A DNA stretch of 64,000 nt from Elysia chlorotica (GCA_003991915.1 RQTK01000055.1:606059-670058), one strand, 5' to 3'. Shown: positions 38,990 to 52,480, counted from the stretch's first letter. Made by a program: numbers and translations. The notes: a model not told the origin generated them from the letters alone.

Positions 38990-41280
38990 AAAAATGGATC
39001 TAGCCAAACAGCTTAAAACAACAAACCAAACATTGCTATAAAAGTGACTCAAGACATATGCAGAGAATGCTAGGGCCCACAACCAGGCCAAGTTTATTGT
39101 GATTTGAAAACACAACAACAGCACGGCGGTGCTTTTGAAAGATCTATGACGCTGAGTATAAAACTGGTGAAGCTTGAACGTCTATATATACAAAATGTAC
39201 AGCTTTGGTTAAATGGTTATTCATACAAGTATTATATAAAACAAACCAAGCAGCGTGTGTTAACAGCACTCAAACAATTTCCAAGCAAATAAAGTTAATA
39301 GATGCACATCTAACTTCTCATGGTGTATCTGGCTGCCCACAAAAAGCAAAGCTTAGTGAAAATTTGTTGAGTTATCTAGACAGATGTTTTAGTAAGCTGA
39401 AGCAGAATGTTTAAACCTCAGTTCTTGGGGGCGAAGTAAGAAATGGGTCAGAAGGATTTTCTTCAAACAATATAGTTAAAAATTCATGTCTTGAAAACTG
39501 TATGATGTAAAGAAACACAAAGGCACTTGACAGCTTTATACACTTGATAATTGTGATATGTAATGCAGTGACGAACAGAAGATATACCATGATCTCTCCA
39601 ACTACCACCGGTTGGCATTGGAAACTTTAATTAGAAAATAAATTTTAAAAAGTACTGTATATCAAAAAGGAAGAAAATTTGGCATTTAAGACAAAAGACA
39701 GTCTGATATATTGATAACTCAATAAATTGTTTCTCTTCCGCTTTACTAGAATAGTTATGTTATAGTGATGAGATTTCACACTAAAATTACAATAATTTTT
39801 ACTTATTCTTTCAGAATCGACAAAACAATTTTTTTAATATACATTTTGAGGCAAGGAGATGAAATTTTGTGTTGGTTATGAAATGTAGAAATTCTGCATA
39901 TCTCCTGGCTTTGGAACATTTAGAAACCAGAATAGATAAAATGGAACCTTCAAGATTTGGCAGCCTTACAGAATAGATGGTTAAAAGTTTTATAGGACAA
40001 AAAAGCAGAGAAAGTAGAGGGGCTTTTTATTAATTTTGAGCGTGTATTTTTTCATGCAGCATCATGTAAAACAAACTTGTATTTTATAATAAATCATTGC
40101 AAACTTTGGTGACATAGCAATATATGTTATTCTGCAATAAAAAGTCTCAGGGATTTCCATATATCATGTTCTCCTTCCACCCACCCCTTCCTGCCCCTTC
40201 TTTTCCTGCCATTGCTCACTTAAAGTCATCATTCAGACTGACTTCTTTTGTTATTGAGAATTTTGCCCTCCATTCATGCAGTCATGCATCTTTGTTAATA
40301 GAGTGCAGAGGAACCCTAATTTCAAACAAGCAAAAAGGGTAAAATCAGTGACATTATCATGCACTATACACAAAATATTATAAAGCAAAAAGGATAAAAA
40401 GACCCCCCCCCCCCCCAAAAAAAAAAAAAAAACAAAAAAAAAACAAAAAAACAAAAACAAAACAACAACAAAACAAACAAAAACAAACAACAAAACAATC
40501 AAAAACAAAACAAAATAAACCTGTTTTGACTACAATAATCTTTACATTTCAAATTACCAGTCTTAGAAATGAAATATGCACTGTGCTAACATAATGTAAA
40601 ACCCATTCGGCATTTAGGATTGCTTTTGATAACTCTGTTAGAAACAATTAAATTAAGACTAAACTTTTTCTCTTGACTACTTAACATGCTTATTTCTGTG
40701 GCAAGAATACAAAGATGGCATTGATAACTTGAGAATAACTGCCCTCCTTATTTAAGAGAGTGAATAATATTCAACACACAATGGCAGTGATGGGTAGTGC
40801 TTTTTTAATCAAGTAAGTTTTAAAATCACACATTCACGCAAGTTAATTTTCAGGTTTCTAGAAAAAATACTCATTATTTTTTTTCGAGTTTGATTGTTCT
40901 GGAATGTTGAATGAGCAAGGATTAAAACCACCATTAACACTAACCTGAAACGGCTCACCTTATTGTGCCGATTGATGCTAGGGAATTTTTAAAAGATTTT
41001 AGTAGAATGCCATATTTCGAATTCCATGGGCAATTTAAGTGTTAGACAGCAATTTAAAAATATGTGTCTAGCATAGTTTTTATAAACAGATGTAGTGTCA
41101 AAAACAAATAAATCATGTGGAAGCCTCTCAAATCACAAGCTTAATCATCAACATATCAAATATGGAATCCGACCCAAATGTGCATTATAATTATAACAAA
41201 CAGGCATCACTTGAAAGTCTAAACTCACATTTTTAACATAAAAAATCCAAACAAAGCAAAATCTAAAAAACTGTGTAAAG
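38990..41280. other. Gene-free stretch downstream of PGAP2-B
   Basis: AT-rich with no coding exon; it probably includes the PGAP2-B 3' UTR. A poly-C/poly-A tract with CAAAA repeats lies at about 40402-40520. A segment at about 40872-40950 (GAGTTTGATTGTTCTGGAAT, GAGCAAGGATTAAAA) recurs at about 46043-46115. Confidence 0.45.
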
Positions 41281-41483
41281 CTAAGGGAGTAAAATATCTG
41301 TGTCTTGCATCTTTTGCTGCAAGGAGCCCAGGAAGTCTGAGATGTGATGCTTCTGTTCCAATGCTGCCGCCCTCCCGACCTGTAGCGTCAAATAGGCTGG
41401 CCGGAAGTCGAATGCCGCGGTCGCATGGAACAGGATGTTGCTCACAATGATCACGTACTCTCCAGCCGCAAACAGTGTGTACA
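41281..41483 (-). CDS. PGAP2: PGAP2-B alternative terminal exon 5b
   Basis: Acceptor CCTTAG at 41489-41484, entered in the same phase as 5a. It encodes VYTLFAAGEYVIIVSNILFH, then a longer polar tail with LEQKHHISDFLGSLQQKMQD. It is a diverged duplicate of 5a placed 2 kb downstream, so only one of the two can end a given transcript. Confidence 0.83.
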
Positions 41484-44400
41484 CTAAGGCAGAGACATAG
41501 AGAATGAAAGAAAGGTCTAAAAGTGTATTATGTTTCATAAGTCTTAAAACAAGTTAACATCATCTTCTCCTTAATGCAAAGCTAACTTTGTCCTCTCATA
41601 TTAAATATTGCAAATATTCATTAAAAAAAAAGATCTAAATTGCCTTTGTCACTTTCCTATGTACATTTGACCTTTTCCCATCACCCCAAGCACACATGTT
41701 GTGCAGTTTGATACACTGCTGTACTAGCAACTCTTTATATTGATCTCCATACCTTCCATTTCGAAATAATAAAAATCAAAGCTTTCACCTTCTATGCATT
41801 TTTGCAAGTTCCCTAAAAAGGTGCAGATACAAGGAATACAAAAATAAATAACTGTGTCTTTGAAGACTCTGAACAACTTTGAATGAAATAAAGGACAGTT
41901 TTGCCAAGGGTAAATATGTTCAAACTGATTTATTGGTTTGGTCTAAAGTGTGAGCGGGCAAGATTTATCTAACTAAAACATTGGGATTAACTGAGGATTT
42001 TATATATAAAAGTGCAATACTTCTGGGCGTTCACACTATTCCAAACTCAAAGCTGTCCTACCCCCTAACCTCCACCTTTATCTAACTAGGTTTTTCATTT
42101 TACCATCGAAGTCTCCATTGTCCTTATCCATCTGTTTGTAAAGGCCTTCTGAACTATTCATATGAATGTTGCTGTATATTTCATTGTACAATGTTATTGC
42201 TACAAATAAGGAAATTTCAAGGGGAGGAGGGGGGGAACATTAAAAATAATAGACAAACTCCAGCACTTTCAGCTGGGTAATAAGATTACTAAGGATTAAT
42301 TCACTGTAAAACCCTCTTTTTTATTTTTTTTTAAAAACAAATCATGACATATCAAACCATTATGTTCCTTAGCTCTCACATTGAAACAATCATGAAGGCA
42401 AAGAATGGATGCATGCGAGTAGCTAAGGAGGCAGCCACAGGCAAAATTATTTTGAAAAAAAAAAGAAAGAAAGAAAAAAAGGTTTTATGTGCAAAAGCAA
42501 ATAATAATAAGAAAATCATGAAAGATAGAAAGGGAGGGACAGGTGGAATGAAGAGTGCTAGTGAGTTAGTCCGAAAGATTAAAAAATATTCCTTATTTTT
42601 AAGTATACGGTCATGGTTTCTCTGAAATTTACAGTATGATAAAGGATGTTTTTATAATTAACTTTTTTATTGTATGAGTGTACTTTCTGTTCTTATTTCT
42701 TTTTCACTTCAAAGCAAAACAATTCATATTATTAACTACTAGTAAGATTAAGGCATTTGGAAGCTTTAAATAACTTGTGCCACGAAACATATTCTACAGA
42801 TTTTAACAATCATTTTAACTTCACCGTTTTCAAATTTTGACAATTACCCGATACATTTTAATTTGCTCATTACCATTTAGCAAAAAACTAAAATGCATAC
42901 GGTGCCATCCTAGGGAAATTGATGAGCCACTATGACTGTTCTAAATTAAGATTCAACATTTTAGAAGCTATGACTTAATAAGGCAATGTACTTTTAGACT
43001 TGCATCAATTTTTCTACAGGCATAGAGTTTTCAAAATTCTATAAATTAGCTCAAAATTGAAAGGGGCAAATTGAAAAAAAAAAAAAAGGAAAATGAAACA
43101 AACAAATAAAAAAAGCATTTCTTGCAACTGGTTCAAAAGAGTCAGATTAATTTTATGAATTGACTGATTGAGGTAAGAAATTATCATTAAAATGTTAATC
43201 TCATTTCAGTTTTGTACTTCTTCAACAAATAAAAAAAAAATTGGTATTTTTAAAGTTCACTGTCCATATCACAAACCTAACTCATGAGACATTGTTTTGC
43301 TAAGGAAATTGTGCTCTGAAATTAATTTCATCAACATGAAAGTTTAGAATGGTTGCAAGAATGTTTGTATAATTGGATACACACCTAGGAAGCCTTGGGC
43401 TTATCTAGGCTGGGAGATAGAAGAGCTGTGTCTGCATAGGCAACGGAGAAAGGGGCAAAGTCAAGCGCTGCCGTGGAATGGAAGCCGATATTTGTAAAGA
43501 TCACCAGGTACTCCAGTGCAGCAAATGCTGTGTACACTGGAAATAGGATCACCAAGGGAAGAGACAGGGAAATCAAACTGGAGCATTTAACTCATAGTTA
43601 AACTATATTTATAACCCACACCTGCTTAGTAGGTTTGTCATTTCATACAACCTAGTCATAGGATTTTTATAGCTAAGTTCTAGTTACAATCTTTTAAAAC
43701 ACATAGAGTTGTTTGTTAGCAGTCCTTTCCTCTCTAAGGAGTTGGTTTACAGACAAGTGGCTGAGAAAAATGGAGAGAAAGAATTCTTCCAACAAATAAC
43801 CCAGCTGTATCCCCCATACTTCCCATACTCTTCCTTTATCAACAACCAATAGAAATAAAACTTTATCTGTCATAAAACTTAGTACATAGGAAGAAAATGA
43901 ATACTGAACATGACATTGCATTGAAATTTTGTTTATGAATAGCCAAACTAGACATACATTTTAGGATAGCTGTTTTATTTTCTAGAAATATCTGAGTAGT
44001 ACCAAATAAGATAAAGCTTTGGATTAAAGTTGATTTCAGAATATCTGAAACTATCTTGACGATCTACAGATGCATAGCACTATGATATCATGTCAGCTCA
44101 GTTGAATCATGTCCTATCTCATTCCTAAAACACTCTAAATCTTTAGTATTTTAGGAATGAGATAGGATAATATACACCTGAGGTGACGATATACTTATAC
44201 CAGCTTTCCAAATCCATAACTCTATAAAATATATAACATGCACCATAAATCATGGTACCAAGATATCTGCTTACCTACTCTAACTTTGTTGTGCTGTTAT
44301 ACCACATTTCAAAACATTTTCCAATTCATTCCTTGTTAAATGATAAATAAAGGGAGAGGTAAAACGTGTGCAATGACTTTTGAAATTTAAAAAAAAGTGC

Positions 44401-47400
44401 AAAGAAAAAACATGAGGCTGCACAAGGATAGGGAGATTTGGGTTTGTGACATGCTCCTCTTGATAAGTTCAAAGCATGGCAAACAGTTTAAACGATGGGC
44501 AGACATATATATCCAATTGTAAAAAATGCATGAAATGCTGCCACTTTAATGTTGGGAAACAAAATTTTATACAACATTCGTGACAAATTAAACAATATGA
44601 AAGATACAATACCTCCAGGTTCACAATACCAGTTGTGTCTCAAGAAAGCATAGGCAGACAGCAGGAAGATAAAGAGATTTAATCCTAGTAGAACCTTCTT
44701 GTAATATAATGATTTTGATTCCTGAAATTGAAAGTGAGAAATAAAAATTACATTAAAAAATGTTTCACACACATCTTTTTGAACATAAATAATGAATACA
44801 ATGTCCTTTCTCAATGAAGAGATATGTTTTCTAAAATGTGTTCCTCTCGATCAAAAAACTGGCTTCTGATACCAGCATAATTATATACTCTCTACACTTT
44901 ATTTGTCTTAATTTGTAATATTATTATAAGTTCTATTAAAAGAGACATTGCAAACAGGTAGTATCAAAGTTAATTCTAGGCAAAAGTGTTTCTGCAAGTC
45001 ACTAAAATTGTCTCATATAATCTTCCAATATATGTCAATATGAACACAACTTTCAGCTGATTTTACTTCTTTTACATACAGCTGAAAATTGAAGTATTGT
45101 TTAACATTTTGAATGACATGTTCATCATCACCCTCATTATGTTGGCTTGTCAGTAGTGTCTGACATAGAATCCCATACAATCTCCCTAAGAGCTCTCTGT
45201 CTTGAGCGATCCTTCCTGCCTCACTTTCCTTGCCTCCTGTGTAGCCAGTGCTGATGCTATCCATCCACCTTCTTGGAGGTCTGCCCTGTCTTTGTTTTAC
45301 CCCCAGCTTCTAGGATGTCTTTTCAGGTGTCCAAAGTATTTCAGTCTTCTTTCTTTAATGGTACTCAAAGTCAATTTGGTTTGATCTTAAGTTCTTTTAG
45401 TAAGTCATCATTTTGTCTGTGTGCTGTCCGTGTAACTTGAAGCATTTTTTGTAGCTTCTTAGTTCAAAAGAATACAGTTCCTTTTCATTTGATTTTATAA
45501 TTGCCCACCCTTCACATCCATATGTGGCAATCAGGACTATGCAGGATCTTATGATTTTCAGTTTCGTCTCTTAGTTGCTTCCCTTCCAGAGTTTCTCAAG
45601 TCTTTTCATTTGTTCCATGGTTGATGGTATTCTGTTATTTATTTCCTCTGAGCATTTGCCGTCTCCGCCAATCCTAGAACCAAGGTATTCACAGTGGGCT
45701 GCAGGCTCCAAATATTCTCTGTTTACCACATCTACAATAGAGCTGCACCTTTCGATGTTAACAACTTTAGTTTTCTTTACATTCAGCAGCAGTCCTTTCT
45801 TTTCGCTGTTCCTTTTAACTGTTAAGACCAGCTTGTCAAGTCCCCCAGGGGTGCAAAGAGCAGTGCAGTGTAATCAGCCTACCTCAGGTGCCTTAGTTTA
45901 AGTCCTTGGATACAAGGCTCATTAAAGAGATTATTTCTTTGTCATGTTCACCATTTCTCATTATTTCCTCAGTGTAAAACTGAAGAGATGTGGCGAGAGA
46001 AGGCAGGCTAACTATGGATTGTCAAGCAGATCTAGAAATATTCCTTATTTGTTCTTTGAGTTTGACTATTCTGGAACATTGAATCAGCAAGGATTAAAAA
46101 ATCCTTAACACTTCGATTGACAGCTTATTTGGACGAAATATATTGAAAACATTTGTTAATGAAAAATCATAAGTTAAAAATAACACTTTTTGGTAACAAT
46201 ATATTTATTTTATAGTAGGAGTACTTACTGATAAAGTCATAGCCCGACCATTGCTCCTACGGCCCCAGGAGAACAGATATATCGTCATCCCCATGTACAG
46301 AATAGCCCCCGCCATAAAAAAGATAAACAGGATCTTGTGCAATTCTGTTGACACATTAAAAAAAAAAATAATACTAAGTTAACCGTGCTACCTGGTGTAT
46401 ATCAAATTGGATTAAAGTTAGTTCAAAGCAGGCCTGCCTACTTGAAAAAGCCCCATTTAGGTACCCCCAGAGCAAAAAAATTGGTATTTTTCAGGGGAAA
46501 AAAAGTACAAACTCAGTTTTTCTCTATTAGTTGGGTCAGTGACAACCATGATACATGTACTCAGTACATGCCTATAGAGTGTCTATACACACTATAGATG
46601 TATAGTGTTTCTGCCTCAATATTACAATACGCAAGAAGAATATCGCCTATCAATAATATAAATACATCAGTCATACATTTTCTTTCGCCCATGCACATAG
46701 CACCGGAAACTATATATTCTTCTTTAGTTTCGGTTGCGTAATTGAGAGGAAAATCGTAACCATATTATTCTGAAATTACACGTACCTTTTTGCGAAAAAA
46801 AAAAAATCAGCAGTGTTGTGCAGAAGATAGTATATTTTCCCCCCCCCAAAAAAAAACAAACTATGGGTGTATTTGAGTAGAAAAAGTTAACGAAAATAAG
46901 CCAAAGCGTGCGGGTTGGGCAGTACATCTCAAAAACTTAGATCTAAGAGAGTAGGTTTCAGTAAAGAGTACACAATTCTAGACGGAATCAGCAAAAATGT
47001 AATATGTGCGGATCATGATCTTTCTGCCGCCGCAGAAACGGGTTAGTCTTGGGTCTCTTGATGAGCGGTGAACAGAGGCGGCTACATGGCAAAACATATT
47101 ATTTGAAAGAAAAAAAAAAGTGCGATCGCGCTCCTGAATATCTTCACAGTTTGAAAAATCGGTAAGCCTACATTCCTGCAGAAATCCGAAAATCGGGATT
47201 GATGACTAAAATCAGTACAAAACGGCAATTCGGTTAACGTGTATGTCCAAAAGATAGTAAAAGAGAGAAATAAAAACTCTTAGATTTAGTACTATCTGTT
47301 TTACAAAAATCTGAACAACATTGTATTATTTCTCTTTTGGGACAAAACTAAAGACGTACAATGAAAATTTCTTTTATACTTTCAACCAAAAATTACCCAG

Positions 47401-50240
47401 CTTCTCTTCAAAGTCCTCTACTTAGCTATTAGATTCTAGTTTAAAAAAAAATGGCTTGATTAGTACAGTAAGAATTGTGAAATGTGTTCAAATTGTCATT
47501 GCTTGTGAAATGTGTTCAAATTGTCATTGCTAGGAAGCATTACAAATCAATCACAAGGGAATGTACATAATAACTGCTACTCGTGGCACAGAATTGTGAG
47601 ACAATGGGTTTTGCAACATTTAAAAAAAATGTTAGAACCAATTATTATCAAAATGAAATATTTGTAACATAGCAAAAATTTAATTTATAAAAGATTTCTG
47701 GATGCTATGAGAGACATTTTGTAAAGCTAAGTAAAGTAGTTTATCTTGAATCTATCTTTGCTTACCGTGATTTTCTGTGGAAGAAATGAAGGTCAAGCCT
47801 ACTAAAGAGCTGACTTCGATGATGTGAAACAAACTTGTTAATGCTGCCAGGGTTTTGTAAAGCTCATTATGTCTCCCCACATGAATGCTGGTGTGGAAGG
47901 TATAATAAGCCACAGCAATCATGAACCGGGGAGATGCATGAAGGCCAATACAGATTCTCCATACATAACGCTGAGGGGTAAAGCCTCCGATGGCTGCACT
48001 CACTGAAGGAAGATAATTGGGTACCTGAAACACAACAAAAGCTTGATAAGTAGTAAAAAAAAAAAAGTAACTAACCACTAAGGTAGTAAGAGAAAACACA
48101 AAGTTAAACTAATGGCTACAACTACAATTTTCAAATTGTAATACTCATATTAGGAATCTGATTTGAAGTTATGTAACTTTGTTGGAAGACATTAACTCTA
48201 CCTAAGGTTTAAGTTTTTCTCACCAAGCAATAATGTCCGCATAGGCGTGTGTAATGTTAAATGGTGCAACGAAATTCCAGTCTTTAGAAGAGAATGTGAA
48301 GCACACAGGTGGAAAAAATGTACTAAATAATGACACTCCTATTTTTTTCTTACAACTCATGTCTTCAACAAAGAGGAACAACTTTTTGGAAAAATCTTGT
48401 TTTCTATAAATGCAGTGTCAAAGCAGTGAGATACATTTAGAAGCCATGATGTGATGAAATGGAGGACCATGATTGCTGATGCCTGGCCCAGGCCAGACTC
48501 CTGCCTTAACACCAACAGAAAGAAATCAGGATATAGATTGACAGGTAGGATTTAGACACACCCAATGTCCTTTGTATGTTTACTTTCACTTCATAAGTGC
48601 AATATTTATAATTTATAATAGAATTTAACAAATGCACATAAATAGATAGTTGCACATTTTGTGGATTAGTGACAAATATTGCCCTAGGTTCATAACTACA
48701 ATATGCATGTATACAACACATTTTAATTAATATCAACTGTGTAACTTCTGAATCAACATTTTTAGTTGATTGTTAAAGGATTGTACACTGTTTACATGGG
48801 GTCCAGTTGATCCAACTGTAGAACTATTTACTTAAATAAGTCATCAAACAAATTAGGGGGTTTCTTTCATAATATTGACCTAAATTTATCTATTCTCTGC
48901 CATTCAGATTTTTAGATGATCGAAATATAGTCAAGCAGATTTATTATCCATGGGGTTTCAGATCTGAAGCTCAGTTGCCAGTGCTCTGATCTGGTCAGCT
49001 GGAGGTGCAAAGTTCCAGTCACAGCTCATCAACCTTTTTGAATTTCAAATTCTTTAGGGCACCTCAGGAATATAAGGATATTTATTAAATCTATGCATAA
49101 GCTTTTCCTATCTGGCGATTCACTTGTGTACATCTACAACAAAAATGACAATCTTTGATCTACTACAGATGGGTTGAACAAAGCAGTTTTACACCACAGT
49201 CCATGAAGTAAAATAATACAAGGCATTTATTCAAACTGAATCCGAACGCACTACAAAAAAGGTTTTGGTCCAAATTTGCCATATACACTACATTGTTTCT
49301 GTCCAAAAAAATGGACATAATTATTATAAACTGGTGTATCACAATTATTTCATTTAGCGCAGTAGGGGCCTAAATTATCTTAGGAAACGATACGAAGCTT
49401 CTTTTTATATGAGTCCAACCACAGAATTTGATATGAGCATTAAACGATTTTAAAAATCTAGATCTAGTAAATTCTGGTCAGAAACCCTTCTAGATTGCAA
49501 ATAAACTGAAGCAGCATAGCGCGTCTTGATTTCTGAAATTTTAGACAACTATGTGCACGGTATAGATGTAGAAAACTAGATCTACATCAAGATGCCAACA
49601 CTCCTTGAGTTTTGTCGTTCCTAGCCTGTAGACGATCAAATGGGTGGGCGGCTGGAATTTGATTATTAAAATTGAATAAAATACCAGCTAGTCTAGCTGT
49701 ACTCCCGTCTTTTTGTTATTTTTTTCCATTAAAATTGATACCTGCCAGCTGTACTCCCTGTTATTTTTTTATTATATTAGCATGATTTTTTTTATTCAAA
49801 AAGACAGGACGCAATTTGATTGTATTCAATTGTTTATTTGAACACTGGTACAATGGGGGCATAAAATTGGTCTGTTTTAAAAGCAATTGAAACTCTATCT
49901 CTGTTTCTCACATACTCGCTTGCTCTGTCTGTCTGTCTCTCTTCACAGGTTGACTGACTCCGACGTAATCGAATCCTACCCACCAAGCCCATTTGATCGC
50001 CCACAGGTTAGGGACCACAAAACTCAAGGAGTGCCAAGATCCCAGTACCATTGAAATGTATCATGCCATGTGAAAAAATTTACTTACTTTACAATGAGTA
50101 GCTGTTGAGGTCTTGAAATCATAAACTAACGACCAGACAACACAAAAGAATGTTGCGAATAGGGGCAAGCCGCACACAATCTTTGCCATTGTTGGAAATG
50201 GGATACTGACCAAACTCTTTGGCTGTGTTTCATAAGCCAT
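41281..50240 (-). CDS. PGAP2: PGAP2-like protein, copy B, two alternative last exons
   Basis: Paralogue of copy A, on the same strand and about 5 kb upstream of it. Exons: 50240-50088, 48024-47766, 46344-46229, 44721-44613, then either 43536-43385 (5a, 262 aa total) or 41483-41281 (5b, 279 aa). Exon 1 (153 nt) and exon 4 (109 nt) have the same length as in copy A, and phases are the same throughout. Diagnostic blocks are [61 protein letters not shown] and [11 protein letters not shown]. The family C-terminus VYT.FA..EY follows in either last exon. Introns are GT-AG. It is closer to vertebrate PGAP2 than copy A in exon 2 (VPNYLPS retained). The gene is far more AT-rich than copy A. Confidence 0.93.
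43385..43536 (-). CDS. PGAP2: PGAP2-B alternative terminal exon 5a
   Basis: Acceptor CCAG at 43540-43537, entered in phase 1 to complete the Val of VYTAFAALEYLVIFTNIGFH, and a TAG stop at 43387-43385 after a short SPSLDKPKAS tail. It is the closer of the two to the family C-terminus (FTNIGFHSTAALDF). Confidence 0.85.
44112..44167. repeat. 56-bp near-perfect hairpin in PGAP2-B intron
   Basis: TCCTATCTCATTCCTAAAA (44112-44130) pairs perfectly with 44149-44167 (19 bp). The 18-base centre contains CTAAATCTTTAG, which can pair further. It lies between exon 4 and exon 5a. Confidence 0.9.
45040..45990 (-). mobile_element. LINE 3' fragment in PGAP2-B intron 3 (dead)
   Basis: The minus strand carries many stops, but its C-terminal block is clear: RRWMDSIS-like WMDSISTGYTG and EAGRIAQDRELLGRLYG near 45260-45160, preceded by degenerate LINE thumb and connection sequence to about 45960. 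It is of the same broad type as the copy at 6160-7035 but on the opposite strand. Confidence 0.75.
49599..50033. mobile_element. Complete 435-bp MITE with 46-bp TIRs, CACT ends and CCAA target duplication
   Basis: The left arm 49599-49644 (CACTCCTTGAGTTTTGTCGT...GATCAAATGGG) is the inverse of 49988-50033 with about five mismatches. The element is flanked on both sides by CCAA (49595-49598 and 50034-50037). CACT-starting ends with a 4-bp duplication fit the Chapaev branch of the CMC superfamily; that assignment is inference. It lies in intron 1 of PGAP2-B, 50 bases from the exon 1 donor, and has no coding capacity. Confidence 0.88.
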
Positions 50241-50549
50241 TGTTAAATCTAATTGTGGTCAAGGAATAACAGGCAAATCTAGAGCTAATACTTTTTTTTT
50301 TATAGTAATTTTGGCAATCAAGCGAAATATAGATCTACTCTTAGACGCCCATCAACCTTCTACCTTAATTAAATTAATACTAATGTAGATGCCCTTAGGC
50401 TTCTAACTAAGGCTTTTCAAACTGCCATTTTTCCTGCAAGGTTTGTTTCGCTTACCAACCAGAACCAACTGACGACACGACAGGATTTCTAAAATTTCGA
50501 ACTGAAAAAGGAGGAAAACAAAATTACATTAATAATTATTCGCAAGTTT

Positions 50550-50697
<148 letters not shown>

Positions 50698-52069
50698 ACA
50701 GCTACATTGATAATCATTTCTTCAACATGGGGAAATTCGTACTTTCTTCAATTTGTTCTATTTAACAATGCAATATTTCATCAAACAAGAAGGCGGTTGT
50801 ATGTGCTCGGAATTAGGACCGCTAATTAAAGTCGTAGATCTATAATTTAGAGCCCATTCTAGACATAGAGCTGGCATTCGTTCCTGAAATTCCTATTCCG
50901 ACTTAAGATGTTCTCTAACATTGTTTTCTGTCTCATTCTCATATAAGTTCTTTCGTTTCTGTTTGCGACCTCTATATCAAGATTTAGACCTAAATTCATC
51001 GGCCACATTGAAATCCTGTTCCCCTAAATAACTGATTTGCTTTACGCTACTGACACAATGACGTGTGACACAAAAATCGATGTAGGTTTGGAAACATTGT
51101 AAAAAGATTTGAATTTTATACAGCAAATGTTTTTTTTTTGTTTTTTTTATTATGTCATCATCATCATCCGGGTGCCGTCTCCGAAGGTCTGCTGGCCCTC
51201 CACTTCGCCGTTATGTACCGTTATGTACCGGTACCGATAACAAGATACTGCTGCATAACTTTAAAAAAACCCAACAAAAAACGAGTTGTCATAGATTATT
51301 TTGTTCGGAATTCGGCACTTTACCATTATAACCACTTTGAAGGTCCTCTTTCACAAAAAACAAACAAAAAAACAACAAAAAAAAAGAACAGCAAAAACAA
51401 CACAACAAACAACAAGAGTCGTTTTCGCGTAGATAGAGTCTGTCTTATTGCTTTTTGCTAAAAAACAAAAAAAAACCCAGCAACAAACAAACAACAACAA
51501 ACAAAACAAAAACAACTTTTTAAAATAGTACACTTTCATTTTTTTGGTGCAAAATGGGAAAATCCCTGGAATAATTGAGAGGTAAAGAGCAAAATCAAAA
51601 CACCCAGAACGTTTCAAGCAGCAGTTATGGCGCGAGCACTCATACAAAATCAAGACTATTATTTTCAATATAGATTGGAGTATTTAAAATACCAACTATG
51701 TTAAAATATTACATTAACGAAACGGCGCGAACATCCAACGTTACAAATAAACTGGCAGTAAGTGTGAACTGTGAAGGCCTATTTAGAACCATAGAGCAGA
51801 TAAAAGTATGCGCAGGAAAAAAAAAAGGGGGGGGGGGGGGGGGGGTAGCGGGGGGGAAGACAGCAAGTGGGGCTCTACAAAAAGTGGGTCGATTTGTTTA
51901 AAATCAATAAGAACACTAACTTGGTATATTGTACATGTAGGTCTCCTCTGTTAGATATAGTTTCTATCCCCCCCCCCCCCCCCCTTTTCCTCCCACTCAA
52001 CCTGATCAACCTGCAACATTTCATGACATTGACATGACCCGACTAGCAGTTCAAACTACATGACATATT
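50698..52069. other. Gene-free spacer upstream of PGAP2-B
   Basis: It contains the dispersed repeat at about 51235-51445 (also at 20820-20945), A-rich CAAAA/CAACA stretches, a poly-G tract (about 51828-51857) and a poly-C tract (about 51969-51984). No coding exon was supported. Confidence 0.5.
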
Positions 52070-52480
52070 GCAAACAGTAGCGTAGGTCTACGCCTCTATG
52101 GCACTAGACTACGAAGTGGTCCCATTACTGTATATTGGAAACAGTAGCGCAGGTCTACGCCTCTATGGCACTAGACTACGAAGTGGTCCCATTACTGTAT
52201 ATTGGAAACAGTAGCGTAGGTCTACGCCTCTATGGCACTAGACTACGAAGTGGTCCCATTACTGTATATTGGAAACAGTAGCGCAGGTCTACGCCTCTAT
52301 GGCACTAGACTACGAAGTGGTCCCATTACAGTATGTACATAGCAAACAGTGACATAGGTCTACGCCTCTATGGCACTAGACTACGAAGTGGTCCCATTAC
52401 AGTATGTACATAGCAAACAGTGACATAGGTCTACGCCTCTACGGTGCCAGACTACGAAGTGGTCCCATTACTGTTCCCAG
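52070..52480. repeat. Minisatellite, six units of 67 then 71 bp
   Basis: ACAGT(A/G) starts units at about 52074, 52141, 52208, 52275, 52346 and 52417. Each contains AGGTCTACGCCTCTATGGCA and ACTACGAAGTGGTCCCATTA. Units 1-4 alternate AGCGTAGG and AGCGCAGG; units 5-6 read GACATAGG and carry a 4-base longer spacer. Confidence 0.95.

Noticed and set aside
38567..39124. 185-codon Leu-Ser frame
   Set aside because: Product of an imperfect (GA)n tract plus SINE-flanking DNA.
52073..52480. CRISPR-like array
   Set aside because: The repeated part makes up nearly the whole unit, with no unique spacers, and the window is eukaryotic; it is a minisatellite.
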